DNA of 64,000 nucleotides from Verrucomicrobiales bacterium (lineage in GTDB: Bacteria; Verrucomicrobiota; Verrucomicrobiia; Verrucomicrobiales; DEV007). Every line of letters starts with the position of its first letter. Position 1 is the first letter of the stretch. Positions 17,440 through 26,375 of the stretch are shown piece by piece. A model generated the notes under the pieces. The model was not told where the DNA came from. It saw nothing but the letters and a program-made list of their open reading frames with translations, and made no database searches. Position numbers and translations under genes: made by a program. The stretch is taken from positions 1 through 64,000 of the forward strand of contig JAEUHI010000025.1 in NCBI GenBank assembly GCA_016795385.1. Direction: 5' to 3'.

Positions 17440-20400
17440 ATGATCGCCAAACTCCTCGACTCCTGCCTCGGACCGGTCATCGCCGCGGAGAAGCAATTGA
17501 AACGCCGGCAGCTCGTCATCGCCATCCTCGCGACCGGGGCGATCGGCTGCGCCGTGCTTGCCGCGCTCGCGCTCTTCGCCTTGTGGTGGTCGTGGCCGGC
17601 CGTGCTCGCGTGGTTCGGTGCCCTCTGCCTCGCCTCGGCGATCGGGTTCGTCCGCATCGACCGCAGCACGCCCGACTTGCGCGAGCTGGCCCGCCGCATC
17701 GAGGAAAAACATCCCGACCTGCGCGCCGCCCTCCTCGCCGCGATGGACCAGAAGCCCGGACCGGACGGCGGCCTGAGCTTCCTCCAGCGCAAGCTTCTCG
17801 GCGAGATCTCCGAGCACGCGGTCCGCAACCATTGGGTCTGCCGCGTTTCCGAGAAACGCCTCATCGCCGCCGGATGGGGACAATTCCTCGCCCTCGCCGC
17901 CTTCGTCGCCTCGCTCTGGTTCCTCCTCGGCGAAGCCCCGCTTGGCAGGGCTCCCGGCCAATCCGGCACCGGCGTCATCGCCGAAACGCCCGAGACCAAA
18001 CCCGCCATCGAGATCCGCGTCACCCCCGGCGATGTCGAGATCGAGAAAGGCTCGCGTCTCGTCATCGAGGCCGCCTTCACCGGACGCGCCCCCGCCGCCG
18101 CAACCCTGGTCCACCGCCACGCCGGCGGCGAGACGAAGATCCCCATGCAAGTCGGTCTCGACGACAAGGTCTTCTCCACGATGCTGCCCAAGGTCGACAC
18201 CGACGGCCGTTACCTCGTCGCGTTCGAGACCGCGTCGTCCGACGAGTATGGCATCACCGTCTTCGAGTATCCCGAACTGCTCCAGGCCGATGCCGTCGTC
18301 ACCCCGCCCGCCTATCTCGGCGGCGAAACGGAAACGATCGCCGACACCCGCAAGATCACGGTGATGGAGGGATCGAAGGTCGAATGGCGCCTGCGCGTCA
18401 ACAAACCCGTCTCCGCCGCCGAACTCTTCAGCGAGGAAGGCGAGATCCTGACATTGACCCCGGATCCCGCCGATCCCACCCTGCTCCTCGCCAGCCACGT
18501 TCCGGAAGTGACGAGGAAGTACCGCGTCCATCTCGTCGACGAGAAAGAGCGTTCCAACCAGCGTCCGCCCTGGCTCACCGTGAACGTGAAGGAAAACGTG
18601 CCGCCGAAATTGAAGCTGACCTATCCCGGCCGCGACTTCGACGTCTCCGCGATCCAGGAACTGCCGCTCGAGGCCGAAGTCTGGGATGACGTCGAGGTCC
18701 TCCGCACCGGCATGAGTTATCAATTCCGCGGTGAGGAGACCGAGGTTGTGCTCAACGAGGAGCCCCTTGCCGGCAGCGCCAAACATCCCCTCTCCACCCT
18801 TATCGACATCGAGAAACTCGGCGCGAAGGAGCGCGAACTCGTCACCTATTTCTTCTGGGCCGAGGACAAGGACAAGGAAGGCAAGGTGCGCCGCACGATG
18901 AGCGACCAGTTCTTCGCCGAAGTCCGTCTCTTCGAGGAGATCCTCCGCGAAGGCGCGGCCGGCGGCGGACAGGGGGGCACACAGCCCGGAGGCGCGGCGG
19001 ACGAGCTCATCCGCATCCAAAAGGATGTCATCAACGCCGCTTGGAAACTGGCGCGGGATCATCAGGGCGGAAAACCCTTTGAGTCGTACGCCGAAGACGT
19101 GGGGGTCGTCACGGAGTCGCAGAATGTTGTGTTCGAAAAAACGGTAAATGCTCTAAGCGAAGCTGAGGACGCCGAAGTGCGCTCCGCCTTCGAGCAGGCG
19201 ATGTCCCACATGGTGAAGGTCGCGGACCAACTAAGATCGGTCACCGAAAAGAAGGACGGCGACGGAATCGTCCTCGCGATGAACAGCGCAAAAGACGCCT
19301 ATGCCGAGTTGCTCAAGGCACGCGCCCGCGAAACCGAGATCTCGATGACCCAGAGTCCTTCGCAGAGTGCCTCGCAGTCGCAGCAGGAACGGCAGCGCAA
19401 CATGAACCTCGAGCTCGAGCAGAAGGAGCTCAAATACGAGGAACAGTCAGCGGCCCAGGATCCCGCCCTCACCGCCGAGCAGCAGGAGAACCTCGCCGTT
19501 CTCAACCGGCTCAAGGATCTCGCCCGCCGCCAGGAGGCCATCGCCGAGAAGATCAAGGAACTCGAGAACCAGCTCCAGAAGGCGAACGAGGAGGAGAAGG
19601 CCGAGATCGAGCGCCAGCTCAAGCGGCTCCAGGAAGAGCAGCGCGAGCTCCTCCGCGAGATGGACGACCTCGCCGAGCGCATGGATTCCGAGGAGAACCG
19701 CGCCAACATGTCCGAAGAGCGCGAGAAGCTCGACGAAACGCGCGAGAACGTGCAGGAGACCGCCGAGAAACTCGAGTCGGGCGAGCTGACCGAGGCCGCC
19801 AACGCCGCGACCCGCGCGAGCGAGCAGCTCGAAGAGATGAAAGAGGAATTTCGCGAGAAGACCTCGCGGCAGTTCGCCAACGAGATGAAGGGCCTCCGAG
19901 ACGCGACCCGCGAATTGGCGGAAAGCCAGGAAGCCCTCGGCGAACAGGTCGAAAAACTCGCCGAAAACCCCGCCGCCGATCCCTTTACCGCCGACAAACA
20001 ACAGGAGCGCGGTCAACTCGCCCAGTCCATCGCCGAGCAATCGCAGAAACTCTCCGAGGTGCTCGAGAGCATGAAGAACCTCAGCGAGCAGGCCGAGGCG
20101 ACCGAGCCCATCCTCTCCGACGCCCTTTACGAAGCCGTCCGCAACGCGATGACCCAGCAGGTGCAGGAGTCGCTCGACGAGGCCCGCGACATGGCCTTCT
20201 ACAACCGCGCCGACCAGGCCAAGACCTCCGAGGAAGCCGCCGCCCGCGGCATCGACGAACTGAAGAACAGCGTCGAGAAGGCCGCCGAGAAGATCCTCGG
20301 CAACGAAGCCGACGCCCTCCGTCTCGCCCGCAACGAACTCGACAAACTCATCGAGGAAGCCAAAACCGAAGCCGAACGCCTCGGCGGCCAGGAAGGAACC

Positions 20401-21375
20401 GAAGAGGGTCAGGAGAAAGACCCGACAGGGTCAGGTCAACCGCAGCCGGGCGAAGGGAAGGAGAAGGGCCTTGCCGAAAACGGCCAGGAGAAAGGCAAGG
20501 AGCCCGGTGAATCCGGCGAGGGCAAGGCTGAAGGAGAAGGCGAGCCCCAACAGGCTTCCACCGAAAAGGGCAAGGGCAAAGGCCAGGGCGAGACGCCCGG
20601 CGAAGGCCAGGAAGAAGGCCAACCCGGTGAAGGAAAAGCCAAAGGCAAAGGAAAGGGCGAAGCTCCCGGCGAAGGTGAAGGGGAAACGCCCTCCGAGTCG
20701 CTCGCCGAAAACGCCAAAGGCAAGGGGAAGGGCAAAGGAAAAGGTGAGGGAGAGGGCGAAGGTGAATCCCCCGCCGAAGGCCAGGCTGAGAACGGAAAGG
20801 GCAAAGGCAAAGGCCAGGGACAAGGTGAAGGGGAAACGCCCGATCCGAACGCGACCGAAGGACAGGGGGAAGGACAAGGCCAGGGCCGAAGTCCGCGCCA
20901 GCTCGCCTCCGGGCGAGGCACCAGCGGCGGCGGGGGCGCGATAAACAACGGCGGCGACGACCGCAACGAGGGCCTCCCCACCGGCCCGCTCGCGGGTCCG
21001 CTCTTCTTCGACGACAGTTCCGAGGAGCGGCGCCCCGGCCCCATCACGGGCGAGGATTACGAGCAATGGGCCGACCGTCTCGGCAATCTCGAGGAAATGC
21101 TGCCCGACGAGGATCTGCGCAATTCCGTCGCCAAGGTCCGCGACGACGCGCGGGCGATGCGCATCGACTACCGCCGCGACGACCTCCCGCCCGGCGCCGC
21201 GACGATCAACCAGCGCATCACCGAGCCCCTCGTCGAACTGCGCCAGCGCATCAGCGAGGAACTCGCCAAGCTGAACCGCGAAAACCCCGTCGCCCCGATC
21301 GACCGCGACCCCGTCCCGAGCGAATTCCGCGATCTCGTGCGGCGCTACTACGAGGAACTGGGGGCCGGAAAGTGA
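17440..21375 (+). CDS. large DUF4175-like membrane-anchored coiled-coil protein with G/E/K-rich tail
   Basis: 1311 residues. Two membrane helices at about 25-75 and one near 148-166 are followed by a long Ig-like beta region (about 185-500). A highly charged coiled coil covers about 610-960 (heptads rich in Glu, Gln, Leu and Arg), then a low-complexity Gly/Glu/Lys/Pro tail (about 965-1150) and a conserved-looking end. The domain order matches DUF4175, known mainly from alphaproteobacteria as a large protein of unknown function. Most of it should be extracytoplasmic. Its size, repeat tail and place between two vWA membrane proteins suggest an envelope scaffold; this is inference. Its TGA overlaps a GTG mini-ORF. 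Confidence 0.82.
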   Translation: MIAKLLDSCLGPVIAAEKQLKRRQLVIAILATGAIGCAVLAALALFALWWSWPAVLAWFGALCLASAIGFVRIDRSTPDLRELARRIEEKHPDLRAALLAAMDQKPGPDGGLSFLQRKLLGEISEHAVRNHWVCRVSEKRLIAAGWGQFLALAAFVASLWFLLGEAPLGRAPGQSGTGVIAETPETKPAIEIRVTPGDVEIEKGSRLVIEAAFTGRAPAAATLVHRHAGGETKIPMQVGLDDKVFSTMLPKVDTDGRYLVAFETASSDEYGITVFEYPELLQADAVVTPPAYLGGETETIADTRKITVMEGSKVEWRLRVNKPVSAAELFSEEGEILTLTPDPADPTLLLASHVPEVTRKYRVHLVDEKERSNQRPPWLTVNVKENVPPKLKLTYPGRDFDVSAIQELPLEAEVWDDVEVLRTGMSYQFRGEETEVVLNEEPLAGSAKHPLSTLIDIEKLGAKERELVTYFFWAEDKDKEGKVRRTMSDQFFAEVRLFEEILREGAAGGGQGGTQPGGAADELIRIQKDVINAAWKLARDHQGGKPFESYAEDVGVVTESQNVVFEKTVNALSEAEDAEVRSAFEQAMSHMVKVADQLRSVTEKKDGDGIVLAMNSAKDAYAELLKARARETEISMTQSPSQSASQSQQERQRNMNLELEQKELKYEEQSAAQDPALTAEQQENLAVLNRLKDLARRQEAIAEKIKELENQLQKANEEEKAEIERQLKRLQEEQRELLREMDDLAERMDSEENRANMSEEREKLDETRENVQETAEKLESGELTEAANAATRASEQLEEMKEEFREKTSRQFANEMKGLRDATRELAESQEALGEQVEKLAENPAADPFTADKQQERGQLAQSIAEQSQKLSEVLESMKNLSEQAEATEPILSDALYEAVRNAMTQQVQESLDEARDMAFYNRADQAKTSEEAAARGIDELKNSVEKAAEKILGNEADALRLARNELDKLIEEAKTEAERLGGQEGTEEGQEKDPTGSGQPQPGEGKEKGLAENGQEKGKEPGESGEGKAEGEGEPQQASTEKGKGKGQGETPGEGQEEGQPGEGKAKGKGKGEAPGEGEGETPSESLAENAKGKGKGKGKGEGEGEGESPAEGQAENGKGKGKGQGQGEGETPDPNATEGQGEGQGQGRSPRQLASGRGTSGGGGAINNGGDDRNEGLPTGPLAGPLFFDDSSEERRPGPITGEDYEQWADRLGNLEEMLPDEDLRNSVAKVRDDARAMRIDYRRDDLPPGAATINQRITEPLVELRQRISEELAKLNRENPVAPIDRDPVPSEFRDLVRRYYEELGAGK
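20461..20890 (+). repeat. degenerate in-frame low-complexity repeats coding Gly/Glu/Lys-rich tail
   Basis: The DNA here is built of near-repeats of GGCAAAGGCAAG and GGCGAAGGCGAA-like 12-mers coding alternating GKGKGKGE and GEGEGE runs broken by TPSE, PAEGQAENG and ADPNATEG-like spacers. The strong purine bias on the plus strand creates long antisense open frames, which are artefacts. Such arrays are prone to length change by slippage. Confidence 0.8.
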
Positions 21376-21518
21376 ATTCGATCCTGATGAAACTCCCCCT
21401 TCTCCGCGGCAGCGCCTGTAGCCGGCCTCATCGAGGCCGGTCGTTTCGCGTCCTCATGACGCAGCCCGCCTCCTCCGGGGTCAATGACCCCGGCTACAAG
21501 ATCTCCGCCGCCGCATGA
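21372..21518 (+). CDS. mini-ORF 1 spanning palindromic repeat copy 1
   Basis: A GTG overlapping the stop of the preceding gene (GTGA) opens 48 codons, running through the whole of repeat copy 1 without a stop and ending in a TGA that itself overlaps the ATG of mini-ORF 2. The peptide (start MNSILMKLPLLRGS, end GYKISAAA) has no recognised family. It may be translated only as a relay that carries ribosomes through the repeat. Confidence 0.3.
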   Translation: MNSILMKLPLLRGSACSRPHRGRSFRVLMTQPASSGVNDPGYKISAAA

Positions 21519-21521
21519 TGG
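21378..21521. repeat. palindromic intra-operon repeat, copy 1 (144 bp)
   Basis: First of two near-identical 144-bp direct repeats with a period of 149 bp. It holds two inverted repeats: CCGGCCTC-ATC-GAGGCCGG near 21422-21440, and a perfect 9-bp stem with one-base loop, CCGGGGTCA-A-TGACCCCGG, at 21475-21493. It behaves like a REP/MITE-type element placed exactly at a gene junction. Confidence 0.88.
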
Positions 21522-21667
21522 CTAAATCGATCCCGATGAAACTCCCCCTTCTCCGCGGCAGCGCCTGTAGCCGGCCTCATCGAGGCCGGTCGTTTCGCAT
21601 CCTCATGACGCAGCTCGCCTCCTCCGGGGTCAATGCCCCCGGCTACAAGACTTCCGCCGCCGCATGA
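21515..21667 (+). CDS. mini-ORF 2 spanning palindromic repeat copy 2
   Basis: Starts ATGATGGCT at the end of repeat copy 1 and runs 50 codons through copy 2. It stops at a TGA (21665-21667) that overlaps the ATG (21664) of the next large gene. Its peptide is nearly the same as that of mini-ORF 1. The start/stop overlaps at both ends suggest translational coupling; no protein product is implied with confidence. Confidence 0.3.
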   Translation: MMAKSIPMKLPLLRGSACSRPHRGRSFRILMTQLASSGVNAPGYKTSAAA

Positions 21668-21670
21668 TGG
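21527..21670. repeat. palindromic intra-operon repeat, copy 2 (144 bp)
   Basis: Second copy, five bases after the first, differing at about ten positions. The first palindrome is unchanged. The second (21624-21642) has lost part of its stem but keeps CCGGGG/CCCCGG. The last bases of the copy supply the ATGATGG start of the following gene. Confidence 0.88.
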
Positions 21671-24054
21671 TTCCGACGCTCTCCAACATCGCCTTCGCCA
21701 ACGAATCGTGGGCCTGGGTCGCCCTGCTCTTCGGCGCGGGGGCGATTCTCGTGCTCGTCCTCACCTACCGGCATTCCCCGCTCCGCGGCGGAGCAAAGGC
21801 CGCGGCGATGGCCCTGAAGGCCGTCGGACTCGTCCTCCTCGCCCTCGCCCTGATGGAGCCGGTCCATCTCGACGAAGTGCCGAAGAAGCACGCCAACGAC
21901 GTCGCCATTCTCGCCGACAACTCCGCCGGTCTCGCCGTTCCGCTCGGACAAGGCAAAGAAGCACCCTCCGCCGCCTTGCGCTCCGCCCTCGTCGGTCCGG
22001 CGCCCGATCAGCCTCCCGCCTGGATCACCGGCATCGGGGACACCTTCCGCGTCCAGCCCTTCCTCGTCGATCGCGGCCTGCGGCAGGTCGGCGATTTCAG
22101 CGGACTCGATTTCGCCCGCAACAGCTCCACCCTCGGCGCGGCCCTCGACAATCTCTCGACCCGCTTCCGCGGCCGTCCCCTCGCCGCGACCGTCCTCCTG
22201 ACCGACGGCAACGCCACCGACACTTCCGCCCTCGAGGCCCATCTCGCGGCGCAGGAGGCCCTGCCCGAGGAGAAACGCGTCCCCGTCTTCCCCGTCCTCG
22301 TCGGCGAGCTCGATCCGGCCGCCCGCGACCTTGCCATCGCCCGGGTCGACGCGACGACGACGCAGTTCGAGGACGCGCAGGTGACGCTGAACATCGAGGC
22401 CGAGGCCCTCGGCGAATTCCCCGACGCCGTGGAGGTGTTTGTCAGGAACGAGAAGGACGAGGAACTCGGAAAGAAGGATCTCGTTTTCCCCGCCGGCACG
22501 GAACGCCGCACCGTCCCGGTTCGTCTCCGCCTCGCGGGAGTGCCCTCGGGCGTTTCCTTCCTGTCCGTGGGGATCCGCCAGACCGCGAAGACCCCGCTCG
22601 CGCAATTGACGGAGAAAAACGACCGCGTCCGCGTCACCGTGAACCGTGGACGGGGCCCCTACCGCATCCTCTACCTCAGCGGCCGTCCGAACTGGGAATA
22701 CAAGTTCCTGCGCCGCGCCATCGCCGGCGACGCCGAGCTCGACCTCGTCGGTCTCATCCGCATCGCGAAGCGCGAGCCGAAGTTCGAATGGCGCGGACGG
22801 ACCGGGGAGAGCAGCAACCCGCTCTTCCGCGGCTTCAACCGCGACATCCCCGAGGAGACGCAGCGCTACGACCAGCCCGTGCTCGTGCGGCTGAACACGG
22901 CCACGCCCGAGGAGCTGCGCGACGGTTTCCCGAAGTCGGCCGAGGAGCTCTTCACCCGCTACCGCGCCCTCGTCATCGATGATCTCGAATCCGACTTCTT
23001 CACCGCCGAGCAGCAGGAGCTGATCGAACAATTCGTCTCGATGCGGGGAGGCACGGTGGTGATGTTAGGGGGTCAGGAATGTTTCCAGGAAGGCGGATGG
23101 GACAACACCCCGGTCGGCCGCCTCCTCCCCGTCTACCTCGACCAGAAAGAACCCGGCGGTGCCGCCCTCGAGGCGACCTACAATCTCACCCGCGAGGGCT
23201 GGCTCGAGGACTGGATGCGGCTCCGCGCCGGTCAGGAGGAGGAGGAAATCCGCCTCGCCTACATGCCTCCCTTCTTCGCGGTGAACCGCCTTCCCACGAT
23301 CAAGCCGGGTGCGAGCATTCTCTCGACCGTGTCGGACAGCGAGGGACGCGTCCTCCCCGCCCTCATCACGCAGCGCTATGGAGAGGGGCGCAGCGCCGCT
23401 TTTGCCGTGGCCGACTTCTGGCGCTGGGGGATGAAGGACTCCGAGCAGCAGGCCGAACTCGGCAAGATGTGGCGCCAGTTTCTCCGCTGGACGGTCACCG
23501 ATGTCCCGGCCCGCGTCGAACTGACGAAGGAGGAAACGAACGACGGCGCCATTCCCGTGACCAGGGTCGCGGTGCGGGTCCGCGATTTGAAATACGATCC
23601 CCAGGACGACGCGACCGTGCTCCTCACCGTGAAGGACCTCGACGGCACGACCCGCAGCCTCACCGCCGAACCCTCGCTCGACGAGCCGGGGCTCTTCACC
23701 GCCGAGCATCTTTCCGAGGAGAGCGAGGGCTACCGCATCGAGGCGAAGGTGATCGACGGCGCGGGACAGGAGATCGGCACCGGCGAGGTCGCCCGCGCCC
23801 TCAATCCCGAAGCCGCCGAGTTTGCCCGTCTCGGACCCGATCCCGCCCTGCTCGCGCGTCTCGCCGAAGTCACCGGCGGCGAATTGCTCCAGTCCGCCGA
23901 CCTCGCCCGCCTTCCCGGTCTCCTCGACCAACTCGACCTCCCCGTCGTCGAGGTGAAACAACGTCCCCTCTGGCACACCCCGTGGCTTTTCCTCCTCGCC
24001 CTCGGCTGCTTCCTCGGCGAATGGGCCCTGCGGAGACGGAGGGGGACGATTTGA
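21664..24054 (+). CDS. membrane protein with vWA-like and glutamine-amidotransferase-like domains
   Basis: 796 residues. Helices at about 17-36 and 45-62 are followed by a vWA-like region with a weakened metal site (AILADNSAGL) and LLTDGNATD. A beta-sandwich region comes next (about 235-325), then a class I GATase-like fold from YRILYLSGRPNWEYKFLRRA to GRSAAFAVADFWRWGM. The Cys nucleophile of true GATases is missing (GGTVVMLGGQECFQE lacks GxCxG). One C-terminal helix precedes RRRR. This layout is the usual partner of BatA-type vWA proteins in PVC and Bacteroidota genomes. It is probably catalytically silent and structural. The start ATG is supplied by repeat copy 2. Confidence 0.85.
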   Translation: MMVPTLSNIAFANESWAWVALLFGAGAILVLVLTYRHSPLRGGAKAAAMALKAVGLVLLALALMEPVHLDEVPKKHANDVAILADNSAGLAVPLGQGKEAPSAALRSALVGPAPDQPPAWITGIGDTFRVQPFLVDRGLRQVGDFSGLDFARNSSTLGAALDNLSTRFRGRPLAATVLLTDGNATDTSALEAHLAAQEALPEEKRVPVFPVLVGELDPAARDLAIARVDATTTQFEDAQVTLNIEAEALGEFPDAVEVFVRNEKDEELGKKDLVFPAGTERRTVPVRLRLAGVPSGVSFLSVGIRQTAKTPLAQLTEKNDRVRVTVNRGRGPYRILYLSGRPNWEYKFLRRAIAGDAELDLVGLIRIAKREPKFEWRGRTGESSNPLFRGFNRDIPEETQRYDQPVLVRLNTATPEELRDGFPKSAEELFTRYRALVIDDLESDFFTAEQQELIEQFVSMRGGTVVMLGGQECFQEGGWDNTPVGRLLPVYLDQKEPGGAALEATYNLTREGWLEDWMRLRAGQEEEEIRLAYMPPFFAVNRLPTIKPGASILSTVSDSEGRVLPALITQRYGEGRSAAFAVADFWRWGMKDSEQQAELGKMWRQFLRWTVTDVPARVELTKEETNDGAIPVTRVAVRVRDLKYDPQDDATVLLTVKDLDGTTRSLTAEPSLDEPGLFTAEHLSEESEGYRIEAKVIDGAGQEIGTGEVARALNPEAAEFARLGPDPALLARLAEVTGGELLQSADLARLPGLLDQLDLPVVEVKQRPLWHTPWLFLLALGCFLGEWALRRRRGTI

Positions 24055-24067
24055 CGATGATCCTGAC

Positions 24068-25030
24068 ATGATCCGAATCCTTTTCCTCCTGCTCCTCCTC
24101 GTTTCCCCGATCCTCCGCGCCGAGTCGGGCTTGAAGATCCTCGTCGTCGTCGGCAGCGGGGGCACCGATGATTACACGAAGGAATTCACGGAGATCGGTG
24201 AGCTCTGGAAAACGGCGGCGACGAAGGGCGAGGCGGCGATCGAGATCCTCGGTCTCGGCGAGACGAAGGAAGGCGACCCGACCGACGCGGAGCGGCTCAA
24301 GCAACAACTCGCCGCCGAGAAGTCGCCCGAACTCTGGCTCGTCCTCGTCGGACACGGCACCTTCGACCAGCGCGAGGTGAAGTTCAATTTCCGGGGTCCC
24401 GACGTGACCGACCGCGAGCTCGCGACCTGGGTCGATGCCTATCAAGGGCGGCTCGCCGTGATCAACACCGCCTCGGCGAGCGGGTCCTTCGTCCGCGCCC
24501 TGAGCAAACCGGAGCGCATCGTCATCACCGCGACGAAGAACGAGGGCGAGCAGAGCTATGCGCGTTTTGGCCGGCATTTCGCCGAGGCCGTCGGCGGAAT
24601 CGAGGGCGGCGACCTCGACAACGACGACCAGGTTTCCCTCCTCGAAGCGTGGCTCCACGCCTCGCACCGCGTCGCGGAGTTCTACAAGAGCGAAGGCCGC
24701 ATCGCGACCGAACACGCCCTCCTCGACGACAACGGTGACCAGCTCGGTTCGCGCTCAGAGTGGTTCGAAGGCACCACACCGACCCAAACCGCCTCGCCCG
24801 AGGCAAAACCCGACGGCGATCTCGCCGCGCAGAAAGTGCTGGTAAAAAACGCCTTCGAACGCCGCCTTTCCCCCGAGCAGCGCGAGAAGCGCGACGGGCT
24901 GGAGCGTCAGGTCGTGGAACTGCGCCGTTCGAAGGAGAAGCTCGAGGAAGCCGACTACTACACGAAGCTCGAGGCCCTCCTCCTCGAACTCGCCCGGCTT
25001 TACGACGCGGTGAAACCGGGCGACAGTTGA
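24068..25030 (+). CDS. exported caspase/C13-like fold protein without a catalytic cysteine
   Basis: 320 residues with an N-terminal signal peptide (cleaved near LRAES). The caspase-hemoglobinase core can be followed: strand ILVVVGSGG, ELWLVLVGHGTFD with the catalytic-type His96, then the strand AVINTASASGSFVRAL, where caspases and legumains have Cys before SG. This protein has Ala/Ser there and contains no cysteine anywhere. IVITATKNEGEQSYARFGRHFAEA and an EF-hand-like GDLDNDDQVSLLE follow, then a C-terminal coiled coil. It lies 13 bp after the GATase-like gene. It probably acts as a non-catalytic binding or assembly protein in the envelope. Confidence 0.8.
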   Translation: MIRILFLLLLLVSPILRAESGLKILVVVGSGGTDDYTKEFTEIGELWKTAATKGEAAIEILGLGETKEGDPTDAERLKQQLAAEKSPELWLVLVGHGTFDQREVKFNFRGPDVTDRELATWVDAYQGRLAVINTASASGSFVRALSKPERIVITATKNEGEQSYARFGRHFAEAVGGIEGGDLDNDDQVSLLEAWLHASHRVAEFYKSEGRIATEHALLDDNGDQLGSRSEWFEGTTPTQTASPEAKPDGDLAAQKVLVKNAFERRLSPEQREKRDGLERQVVELRRSKEKLEEADYYTKLEALLLELARLYDAVKPGDS

Positions 25031-25052
25031 GCGTGCGATCTCCCGCAGCGAC

Positions 25053-26348
25053 ATGAAGGAAAAGGCTCCGCTGAACGTGCGCTCGCGCCTCACCCGGGGC
25101 GCGAGGCTCGCGGGAGCGCTTTGTTTCTGCGCCCTCGCGATCCTCTCCATCGGCGCCGGGCTGGAGCCGGCGTGGGCGAAATGGTCGGTCTTCGTGGTGT
25201 CTCTGTCAGGATTGCTGATGCTTCTCTTTTGGCGGACGCCTCCCGCGCCGACGGGTCCCTCCGGCGGAGACGAGGACCTCGTCGAGATCGCCCGCCTCGC
25301 GATCCGCTCGGAGGCGGACCGCCTCGTTTCCAAGCGGCGGGATCTCGAGAAGATCCTCATGACCTACGGCGAGTGGATGGAGTTTCCCGATTTCAAGACG
25401 CTGCAGGAGACCGATTGGAAAGACGAGGCCCACGTCGCCATGGACGCCCGTGTCGCGGAGCACATCGACCGCGAGGCCGATCTCGCGCTACAGCGTTTTT
25501 CAAGCGGTGTCTACTGGGCGAGCGGCACTTTCGAAGGAAAGCAATTGCTGATCGATCTGGCGGCCTTCACCGAATCCATCGCCCGGATCTATCAGCCGGA
25601 TTCCAAGCTTCCCCTCCTCGAGCTGAATCTCGAAAGTCTTTTCAAGGCCGTGAACCGCGCCTCGCTTCAGATCATCCTCCTGCTCGAGGAACTGCCGATT
25701 CTCGAGGTGAAGGAGATGAATTTGCGCAAGGTCTCGGAGAACATCCGCACCGCAAGCAAGGTCTACCGGAAATACGAGGAACTCCAGCCCTACCTCGCGC
25801 CGGTGCGTTATCTCTGGCACGGCAGCAAGCTGCTCCTCACCTCGAATCCGCTGCTCGCGGCGGGATGGATCGCAGGCTCGGAACTCCTCTGGAAAGGTGG
25901 CAAACACCTCGGCAAGAAGGCGGTGGATGTCTACCTGCTCAGCCTCGTACGGCAAACGCTGGGAATCATCGCGTGGGAAACGGCGGGCATCTACGACCGC
26001 ACCCACCGCTACCGCAATCCGGATTGGGTCTATGGGGTGGAACTGGCCCACCTCCTTTGCCAGTTCGACGAGACCCCCGAGATACTCCGGGAGACCTTCC
26101 GGGAGTTGGGCAAGCTGTCGCTCCGCAGCACCTACGACCGCATTTTCCTTTATCGCTGCGTCGCGCAGAACGCGAGTCCGCGACCGAAGCATTTCGCGCA
26201 GGCGGAATTGCTCTCTCTCGAGGCCCGTCGCCAGATCCGTGACCGGCTCCTCGCCTTCTTTGAAAAATACATCGGCGAGACCGGGCCGATGTCGAACGAA
26301 GCCACGCGGAAGTGGCGGGCGGGCTTGGAGGAGCGGCTCGGGCTTTGA
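25053..26348 (+). CDS. hypothetical membrane protein, last gene of the vWA cluster
   Basis: 431 residues. Two hydrophobic segments near the N-terminus (about 18-35 and 43-59) end in a Pro/Gly-rich turn, and the remaining 360 residues are helical and charged. A weak third hydrophobic stretch is near 268-282 (LLTSNPLLAAGWIAGSELLW). It recalls bacterial proteins with a double N-terminal helix and a cytoplasmic helical body, but no family is recognised. It follows the caspase-like gene by 22 bp and ends convergently with tpiA, 27 bp apart. Confidence 0.75.
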   Translation: MKEKAPLNVRSRLTRGARLAGALCFCALAILSIGAGLEPAWAKWSVFVVSLSGLLMLLFWRTPPAPTGPSGGDEDLVEIARLAIRSEADRLVSKRRDLEKILMTYGEWMEFPDFKTLQETDWKDEAHVAMDARVAEHIDREADLALQRFSSGVYWASGTFEGKQLLIDLAAFTESIARIYQPDSKLPLLELNLESLFKAVNRASLQIILLLEELPILEVKEMNLRKVSENIRTASKVYRKYEELQPYLAPVRYLWHGSKLLLTSNPLLAAGWIAGSELLWKGGKHLGKKAVDVYLLSLVRQTLGIIAWETAGIYDRTHRYRNPDWVYGVELAHLLCQFDETPEILRETFRELGKLSLRSTYDRIFLYRCVAQNASPRPKHFAQAELLSLEARRQIRDRLLAFFEKYIGETGPMSNEATRKWRAGLEERLGL

Positions 26349-26375
26349 ATTCCCGGCCGCCCCTCTGAACGACAA

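Noticed and set aside
15336..18200. 954-codon minus-strand open frame antisense to the BatA and DUF4175-like genes
   Set aside because: Strong GC-skewed codon use leaves stops rare on the opposite strand. The plus-strand reading has clear domains, starts and operon spacing, while the antisense product is Arg/Gly/Glu low complexity.
20461..20890. CRISPR-like or regulatory tandem array
   Set aside because: The repeats are 12-mers in frame coding GKGKGEGE, with no spacers of constant length or palindromic repeat.
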